DNA from: Thiotrichales bacterium
GTDB lineage: Bacteria > Pseudomonadota > Gammaproteobacteria > J044
Assembly (NCBI GenBank): GCA_024762895.1
Contig: JANTGN010000086.1
Location: forward strand, 1 to 10,182
Direction of reading: 5' to 3'
DNA: 10,182 nt
Shown piece after piece: positions 5,337-10,182 of this stretch. Below the pieces are notes generated by a model. It saw only the letters and a program-made list of their open reading frames with translations. It did not search any database and was not told where the DNA came from. How positions within the stretch are numbered: position 1 is the stretch's first letter; every line of letters begins with the position of its first letter. A program made the position numbers and the translations under genes.

Positions 5337-7928
5337 TTAAAACAACTGCTCCGGCATCTCAGGTCCGGAACCCCCACCCGGTAACAGTGCCGGGGCCTGG
5401 GAATCAAAACTGACCTCATCGGGTACGAGGTCCTCTCTGAAGGTTTCAAATATAGGACTGGCCGTATTCGGACCTGCCAACAGGCCCGTCTCGGGATCAA
5501 TCCTGACCGTTACCATACCCGGGGGTTGCTCAAGGTTATGCTCAGGCAGTCCATGCAATGCCTCACGCATGTACGAAACCCACATTGGTAGTGCAGCGCC
5601 ACCGCCCGTCTCACGACTTCCCAGTGGCTTGAGTCGATCAAACCCCAGCCATACGGTCGTCACGATATCCGGGTTATAACCACTGAACCAGGCATCCTTC
5701 TGGTCATTGGTGGTCCCCGTCTTGCCCGCAAGATCTTTACGCCCGAGGGCCAGGGCCTTACGTCCTGTTCCAAAACGGATCACATCACGCATCATACTGA
5801 CCATCTGATAGGCATTGTCCGGCTCTATGGCACGCGTTGCTGGCGAAAGTACCACCGGACCTGCCTCTATTTCTGTCTCCGCCTCAGCATCACTCAACTC
5901 AGGATCAAGCGGATCACCCTCTTTTGTCTCGGGCACCGATTCCGATAAAGCTGTCGCTTCTTCTACTACCTTGTCGGACAAAGCCAACTGATATTCATTG
6001 ACCTCCTCGAGCAGACAGGGCGTCTCGCAGGCCACCCTGGGTGCGCTCCTTTCAAGCACCTTTCCCTCGGGGCCCTCTATATATTCAATCAGGTAAGGAT
6101 CCACCAGATATCCACCATTCGCGAACACACCATATCCCCTTGTCAGCTCCATAGGCGTCACCGTTCCACTGCCAAGTGCGAGCGACAGGTCTGCGGGTAG
6201 TTTGGAGGTATCAAACCCAAACCTGCCTACATGCCTCAATGCATAACGAATTCCAATCGATCTCAGCAAACGAATTGAAACAAGATTGCGTGATTTGGTT
6301 AGGGCAATACGCATACGCGTCGGCCCATAGAATTTACCGCTGTAGTTTTCTGGACGCCAGGTATCTTCCAGCGCGGCATCTTCAAATACGACAGGCGCAT
6401 CATTAAAAATACTGGCCGGCGTGTAGCCTTTTTTAAGAGCCGCAGAATAGATGAAGGGCTTGAAGCTGGAACCCGGCTGACGCTGCGCCTGAATAGCACG
6501 ATTAAACTTGCTCAAATAGAAGTCAAAACCTCCGGAAAGGGCCAGGATAGCGCCATCAAAAGGCCTTAAAGAAACTAAGGCGCCGGCCACCTCGGGCAAT
6601 TGAGCTAAGGCCCAAATCTCACGCTGTTCGGGCTTTTCTTCCTTGTTCTTCTCCTTGGTATCTTTTTGTTCAGGTGTGATCTGTTGTGGGCGTATGTAGA
6701 TCAGATCACCAGCCGACAGGACATCAGCGGCCGTTTTCAGCTCCGCCCCCAGGTAATTCTCGTTAATATATTTACGCGCCCAAACCAGGCCCTCCCAGGG
6801 TATCTCAACACGCACACCATCACCGACATAGACCTCTGCGGACTGTTTATCGACCTGTGTTACCAGTGCTGGGCGTACATCAGCGGACCGGGGCTGCTTC
6901 TTCAGGATCTTGTCCCATTCCACACCATCGGGCTGGATATCAAGATCTACCGTACCAACAGGCCCTCTATAGCCGTGGCGTCGGTCATAATCCAGCAAGC
7001 CGTTACGCAAGGCATTATCGGCAGCTACCTGGAGGCGAGCGCGGATCGTTGTGCGCACATTAAAACCTTCGGTATAGGCCTTTTCACCAAACCTGGCATA
7101 CATATCCGAACGCACCATTTCACCAATATAAGGTGCCGACACCTCAACCTCCGGGCGGTGTAGTTCTGCAGTAAGCGGGGCGGCCCTGGCCTCCTCATAA
7201 GCCTCATTCTCGATATACCCCAATGCCTTCATACGGCCCAGGACATAATTTCTTCGTGTAAAGGCTCGCTCCGGGTTTACGATGGGATTAAAGCCTGAGG
7301 GGGCCTTGGGCAGACCCGCGATCATGGCGATTTGCGGCAATGTCAGTTCATCGACGCTAGCACCATAGTAGACCTGTGCTGCCGCACCGACTCCATAAGA
7401 ACGGTGCCCGAGATAGATCTTATTTAAATACAACTCAAGTATTTCGTCTTTTGTGAGTTCCTTCTCAATTTTGAAAGCCAGGAACATCTCACGGATCTTT
7501 CTGGTATATGTTTTCTCCGGACTAAGAAAGAAGTTTTTGGCTACCTGCATGGTAATGGTACTGGCCCCCTGGCTCTTTTCACCCGTCAGAGCCAGATTGA
7601 TGACGGCACGCAATACCCCCTGATAATCAACACCGGGGTGTTCAAAAAAACGATCATCCTCGGCAGCCAGGAAGGCCTGAATCATGGGTTCAGGTACGTC
7701 TTTAATCAATATGGGAATTCGGCGTTTTTCCCCATATTCAGCCATTAACAGACCTTCATGGCTGTAGACACGCAGGGGAACCTGGAGTCGAACTTCTTTA
7801 AGGGCCTGAACATCCGGCAGACCGGGGGCCATATAAAAATAGGTGGCAAAGACAGCAACAACACCAATAAGAAACAGGCCAAATAATGACGCCAGCCCCC
7901 AAAGGGACAACTTAGTTAGTAATTTCAT
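5337..7928 (-). CDS. mrcA: Penicillin-binding protein 1A (bifunctional peptidoglycan synthase)
   Basis: Class A PBP (also named ponA) that polymerises lipid II into glycan strands and crosslinks the peptides in the periplasm, anchored by one N-terminal membrane helix. From ATG at 7926-7928 the product is 863 residues, near the E. coli 850. Visible parts: membrane segment about 9-33; glycosyltransferase domain with EDDRFFEHPGVD (catalytic E90) and GASTITMQVAKN (121-132); an OB-like insert domain about 320-440 with a charged Lys/Glu stretch (419-437); transpeptidase domain with SSFK (active serine S487, K490), SRN (546-548) and KTGT (736-739). An acidic, low-complexity stretch (about 650-690) and a CETPC pair precede the KTG motif; similar inserts occur in other PBP1A proteins. 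A TTG start at 7940 would add four residues but has GGA only 3 bases upstream. It diverges from pilM, as in Pseudomonas. Confidence 0.95.
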   Translation of the reverse strand: MKLLTKLSLWGLASLFGLFLIGVVAVFATYFYMAPGLPDVQALKEVRLQVPLRVYSHEGLLMAEYGEKRRIPILIKDVPEPMIQAFLAAEDDRFFEHPGVDYQGVLRAVINLALTGEKSQGASTITMQVAKNFFLSPEKTYTRKIREMFLAFKIEKELTKDEILELYLNKIYLGHRSYGVGAAAQVYYGASVDELTLPQIAMIAGLPKAPSGFNPIVNPERAFTRRNYVLGRMKALGYIENEAYEEARAAPLTAELHRPEVEVSAPYIGEMVRSDMYARFGEKAYTEGFNVRTTIRARLQVAADNALRNGLLDYDRRHGYRGPVGTVDLDIQPDGVEWDKILKKQPRSADVRPALVTQVDKQSAEVYVGDGVRVEIPWEGLVWARKYINENYLGAELKTAADVLSAGDLIYIRPQQITPEQKDTKEKNKEEKPEQREIWALAQLPEVAGALVSLRPFDGAILALSGGFDFYLSKFNRAIQAQRQPGSSFKPFIYSAALKKGYTPASIFNDAPVVFEDAALEDTWRPENYSGKFYGPTRMRIALTKSRNLVSIRLLRSIGIRYALRHVGRFGFDTSKLPADLSLALGSGTVTPMELTRGYGVFANGGYLVDPYLIEYIEGPEGKVLERSAPRVACETPCLLEEVNEYQLALSDKVVEEATALSESVPETKEGDPLDPELSDAEAETEIEAGPVVLSPATRAIEPDNAYQMVSMMRDVIRFGTGRKALALGRKDLAGKTGTTNDQKDAWFSGYNPDIVTTVWLGFDRLKPLGSRETGGGAALPMWVSYMREALHGLPEHNLEQPPGMVTVRIDPETGLLAGPNTASPIFETFREDLVPDEVSFDSQAPALLPGGGSGPEMPEQLF

Positions 7929-7948
7929 GAAGTTAAGCAAAGATCCAT
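7925..7948 (-). other. Possible seven-codon leader ORF overlapping the PBP1A start
   Basis: On the minus strand an ATG at 7948-7946 opens a 7-codon frame (MDLCLTS) whose TGA overlaps the PBP1A ATG as ATGA. An AAGGG (7959-7963) lies 10 bases before this small ORF, whereas the PBP1A ATG has no clear Shine-Dalgarno of its own. This layout would allow translational coupling. So short a frame can easily arise by chance, so this is a suggestion only. Confidence 0.25.
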
Positions 7949-8011
7949 CGTGAAGCGACCCTTAGTCGGTCAGGTAGGTATGAAACATGAAATTGAAGCT
8001 CGTAACAAGTT

Positions 8012-8041
8012 TTGCAATTTATACTAGTATTTTTATATAGT
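8012..8041 (+). promoter_or_regulatory. Possible pilM promoter in the ponA-pilM divergent region
   Basis: The 179-bp gap between the PBP1A and pilM starts is AT-rich in its middle. TTGCAA (8012-8017) as -35 and TATAGT (8036-8041, 5 of 6) as -10 are 18 bp apart; TATATA at 8034-8039 with a 16-bp spacer is an alternative. A second -10-like TATACT is at 8020-8025. The leader to pilM would be about 60 bases. No convincing PBP1A promoter was found on the other strand. Pattern-based prediction only. Confidence 0.4.
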
Positions 8042-8053
8042 TGGGGCTAGTAT
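8021..8053 (+). repeat. CTAGTAT direct repeat and ATACTAGTAT palindrome upstream of pilM
   Basis: CTAGTAT occurs at 8024-8030 and again at 8047-8053, with starts 23 bp apart, about two helical turns. The first copy lies in a perfect 10-bp palindrome ATACTAGTAT (8021-8030). The copies flank the predicted -10 of pilM, so they could be an operator pair, but no regulator is implied by the sequence and AT-rich DNA makes chance matches likely. Confidence 0.3.
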
Positions 8054-8107
8054 CTAACAAAACAATACACATATGCCGTGTAACCACTGGGGATAAAGGG
8101 AAAAATT

Positions 8108-9154
8108 GTGCTTTCGTACAAGAAAAAACCACCTGTGCTGGGCATCGACATCAGTTCTACCTCAATTAAGATTGTTGAACTGAGCCGAAGCGGGGATAGA
8201 TACCGTGTCGACAGCTATGCTGTTGAACCGCTACCTGCTAACGCCGTCGTTGAAAAGAATATTGCTGAGGTCGAAGCTGTCGGCGAAACCCTCAGCAAGG
8301 CCCTGAAGCGATCAAACATTAAAAATAAGAATTGCGCCATGGCCGTGCCCGCTTCTGCGGTGATCACGAAAGTCATCACCATGCCCGCCAATCTTAATGA
8401 AGCAGACATGGAAGGGCAGATACAATTAGAAGCCGATCAATATATTCCCTATGCCCTTGAAGAGGTCAACCTGGATTTTGAAATCCTGGGCCCGACTGAA
8501 GGTAACCCGGAAACCGTTGATGTTCTATTGGCCGCCTCCCGAAGTGAGAATGTCGATTTGCGTATAGCCGCGGGCGACATCGCAGGTATGACAACCCAGA
8601 TTATTGATATAGAGTCATACGCCCTGGAAAATGCCTATAAGTTGATCGAGCCCAATACCGAAGGACGCGTCGTCGCTATTATTGACGTCGGTGCCACCAT
8701 GACCAACATCAATGTCATTGCCGACAACATGTTGATCTATAACCGCGAACAGCCCTTTGGTGGCAAGCAGCTCACAGAAGAAATTATGCGCCGATACGGC
8801 CTGTCTTATGAAGAAGCCGGCCTGGCTAAGAAAGAGGGCAGCCTGCCTGACAACTATGTCCCTGAGGTCCTAGAGCCTTTCAAGGAAACCATGGCTCAGC
8901 AGGTCCATCGATTCCTGCAGTTTTTCTATGCGGCCAGCCAGCATAATTCGGTCGATCGCCTGATTCTGGCTGGCGGCTGCGCAGCCATCCCGGGTATTGA
9001 TGAACTCATCGAATCACGGGTCGGCATCGAAACCGCTATTGCCAACCCCTTTGCTAACATGGCGATGAGTTCACGCATTAACCAGCAAAGACTGAGCAAT
9101 GACGCCCCTTCTCTGATGATAGCCTGTGGCTTAGCACTAAGGAGTTTTGACTGA
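8108..9154 (+). CDS. pilM: Type IV pilus assembly protein PilM
   Basis: PilM is a cytoplasmic actin-like (FtsA-fold) ATP-binding protein that binds the N-terminal tail of PilN and links the inner-membrane alignment complex to the pilus motor. The 348-residue product is close to the Pseudomonas length. The nucleotide-binding elements are visible: phosphate-1 loop GIDISSTSIK (12-21), phosphate-2 loop IDVGATMTN (192-200) and adenosine motif LAGGCAAIPG (287-296). The start is GTG at 8108, preceded by AAAGGG (8095-8100) with 7-base spacing. It is the first gene of pilMNO and its stop lies one base before the pilN ATG, so the two are probably translationally coupled. Divergence from the PBP1A gene is the common gammaproteobacterial arrangement. 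Confidence 0.96.
   Translation: MLSYKKKPPVLGIDISSTSIKIVELSRSGDRYRVDSYAVEPLPANAVVEKNIAEVEAVGETLSKALKRSNIKNKNCAMAVPASAVITKVITMPANLNEADMEGQIQLEADQYIPYALEEVNLDFEILGPTEGNPETVDVLLAASRSENVDLRIAAGDIAGMTTQIIDIESYALENAYKLIEPNTEGRVVAIIDVGATMTNINVIADNMLIYNREQPFGGKQLTEEIMRRYGLSYEEAGLAKKEGSLPDNYVPEVLEPFKETMAQQVHRFLQFFYAASQHNSVDRLILAGGCAAIPGIDELIESRVGIETAIANPFANMAMSSRINQQRLSNDAPSLMIACGLALRSFD
9139..9144 (+). promoter_or_regulatory. pilN ribosome binding site (AAGGAG)
   Basis: This strong Shine-Dalgarno lies inside the end of pilM, 11 bases before the ATG at 9156 and only 2 bases before an in-frame TTG at 9147. The spacing favours ATG 9156 as the pilN start, which also yields the conserved N-terminus MAHINLLPWRE. 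Confidence 0.7.
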
Positions 9155-9155
9155 T

Positions 9156-9731
9156 ATGGCACATATCAACCTCCTCCCCTGGCGCGAAGCTCGGCGCAAA
9201 GAACAACAGAAAGAGTTCCTCGTCTTCCTGCTATTTGGCGCTGCCCTCGCTGCCGTCCTGGTGTTCTTCGTTCATATCCAGGTCAATGGCATGATTGACT
9301 ATCAGAAAGCCAGGAACAAATACCTCCAGAATGAGATCAAGATCCTGGATAAGCGCATTGCCGAGATCAAAGAACTGGAAAAAACCAAGGCAGCACTGCT
9401 GGAACGCATGCGCATTATCGAAGAGCTACAGGCCAGCCGTCCCGGCGTGGTACATCTCTTCGATGAACTGGTTCTCTCACTGCCCGAGGGGCTCTATCTT
9501 GAGACGGTCTCTCAGAAAGGGAATCAATTACTGATCGAAGGCAAAGCGGAATCCAATGCACGTGTTTCTGCCTATATGCGCCGACTCGATGCCTCTCCCT
9601 GGTTCAAAGACTCCAGGCTAAGCATTATCAAGAGCCAGGGCGACAAGAAGGGAACTGTAGAAACCAAGTCCTTTAAACTCACAGTTACCCAGACCTCCCC
9701 CAAAGCCGAAACCGAGAAAAAGGGAGGTTAA
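9156..9731 (+). CDS. pilN: Type IV pilus assembly protein PilN
   Basis: PilN is a bitopic inner-membrane protein that forms the alignment subcomplex with PilO and holds PilM through its cytoplasmic tail. From ATG 9156 the product is 191 residues. It starts MAHINLLPWREARRKEQ, containing the INLLPWRE motif known to bind PilM. A single membrane helix spans about 21-40, a coiled-coil region about 50-93, and a periplasmic domain (about 105-178) follows that should take the ferredoxin-like fold of the family. The C-terminal tail is lysine and glutamate rich. A TTG three codons upstream is in frame but too close to the Shine-Dalgarno. pilO starts two bases after the stop. Confidence 0.95.
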   Translation: MAHINLLPWREARRKEQQKEFLVFLLFGAALAAVLVFFVHIQVNGMIDYQKARNKYLQNEIKILDKRIAEIKELEKTKAALLERMRIIEELQASRPGVVHLFDELVLSLPEGLYLETVSQKGNQLLIEGKAESNARVSAYMRRLDASPWFKDSRLSIIKSQGDKKGTVETKSFKLTVTQTSPKAETEKKGG

Positions 9732-9733
9732 AC

Positions 9734-10182
9734 ATGGCTATCGACTTCTCAGAACTTAAAAATTTCGATATTAACAGCCTTGATGTCAACAATCTCGGCA
9801 GTGCTCCGGCAGCGGTACGCGCCATCATCATTGCACTGATCGTAATCGGTATTCTGTTTGCCGGCTATTACTTTGACACCAAGGACCAATTAACACGCCT
9901 TGAAAGTGAAGAACGCAAAGAACAGGATCTGAAAAGAAAGTTCGAGACCAAGCAGCAGAAGGCCGTCAATCTCGAGGCCTACAAGGCACAGCTGGAAGAG
10001 ATGCAATATGCCTTCGGCGCCATGCTCAAGCAACTGCCCAGTAAAACCGAGATACCCAGCCTTCTGGTCGATATTTCCGAAACCGGCTTATCAAGCGGGC
10101 TGAAGATTGATCTGTTCGAACCTAAGGAAGAACAGAAGAAGGGCTTTTATGCAGAAAAACCCATCAAGCTGGACGTCACTGG
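9734..10182 (+). CDS. pilO: Type IV pilus assembly protein PilO, N-terminal part (3' end outside window)
   Basis: PilO pairs with PilN in the inner-membrane alignment subcomplex and contacts PilP in the periplasm. The frame starts at ATG 9734 after AGGGAGGT (9721-9728) and stays open to the window edge, giving 149 residues plus two bases; the family is about 200-210. Visible are a short cytoplasmic tail beginning MAIDFSELKNFDINSLDVNN, one membrane helix at about 29-46 (IIIALIVIGILFAGYYF), a charged coiled coil about 50-90, then LKQLPSKTEIPSLLVDIS (98-115), a typical PilO stretch leading into the periplasmic domain. pilP and pilQ would be expected next, outside the window. Confidence 0.93.
   Translation, partial: MAIDFSELKNFDINSLDVNNLGSAPAAVRAIIIALIVIGILFAGYYFDTKDQLTRLESEERKEQDLKRKFETKQQKAVNLEAYKAQLEEMQYAFGAMLKQLPSKTEIPSLLVDISETGLSSGLKIDLFEPKEEQKKGFYAEKPIKLDVT

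Noticed and set aside
5800..6060. Acidic low-complexity stretch and CETPC pair in PBP1A, considered as a novel insertion
   Set aside because: Known PBP1A proteins, including that of E. coli, carry a comparable variable insert with a cysteine pair between the SXN and KTG motifs, so it is family-typical.
6666..7163. 165-residue plus-strand frame inside the PBP1A gene
   Set aside because: It is antisense to conserved PBP1A coding sequence and resembles no known protein; it most likely stays open by chance.
1..10182. A defence, mobile or otherwise undescribed multi-gene system
   Set aside because: Nearly all the sequence is assigned to recognisable housekeeping or pilus genes. No transposase, recombinase, toxin-antitoxin pair, CRISPR repeat or long inverted repeat was seen.

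Overview
The window looks like ordinary chromosomal housekeeping DNA from a gammaproteobacterium. The evidence is the gene set and the detailed protein matches: a 71-residue S21, a 354-residue HemE with the enterobacterial residue numbering, the gamma-type GltD, and PBP1A diverging from pilMNO. Base composition is moderate in GC and even throughout. I see no insertion sequence, phage gene, CRISPR array, tRNA or rRNA. Species cannot be called from this.

Layout, left to right. The 3' end of plsY (phospholipid synthesis) runs rightward into tsaD (tRNA t6A modification) on the minus strand, with the two stop codons directly abutting. tsaD diverges from rpsU (ribosomal protein S21), which has a clear sigma70-type promoter and is followed by yqeY. 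In many relatives dnaG and rpoD come next; here they are replaced by gltD (glutamate synthase small subunit) and hemE (uroporphyrinogen decarboxylase). hemE converges with, and overlaps by 10 bp, a leftward pair: ponA/mrcA (class A penicillin-binding protein 1A) followed by a small conserved protein with a degenerate nucleotidyltransferase-like motif. A 179-bp divergent control region then separates ponA from pilM, pilN and a pilO cut off by the window edge, the start of the type IV pilus alignment-complex operon.

The genes fall into three groups: translation (tsaD, rpsU, yqeY), central biosynthesis (gltD, hemE, plsY) and cell envelope/pilus (ponA, pilMNO). The most notable point is the gene order. 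The tsaD-rpsU-yqeY block and the ponA/pilM/gltD-hemE block are usually apart in relatives such as Pseudomonas, and gltD here has no gltB next to it. The most poorly understood product is the 200-residue protein downstream of ponA. I did not find a new multi-gene system in this window.
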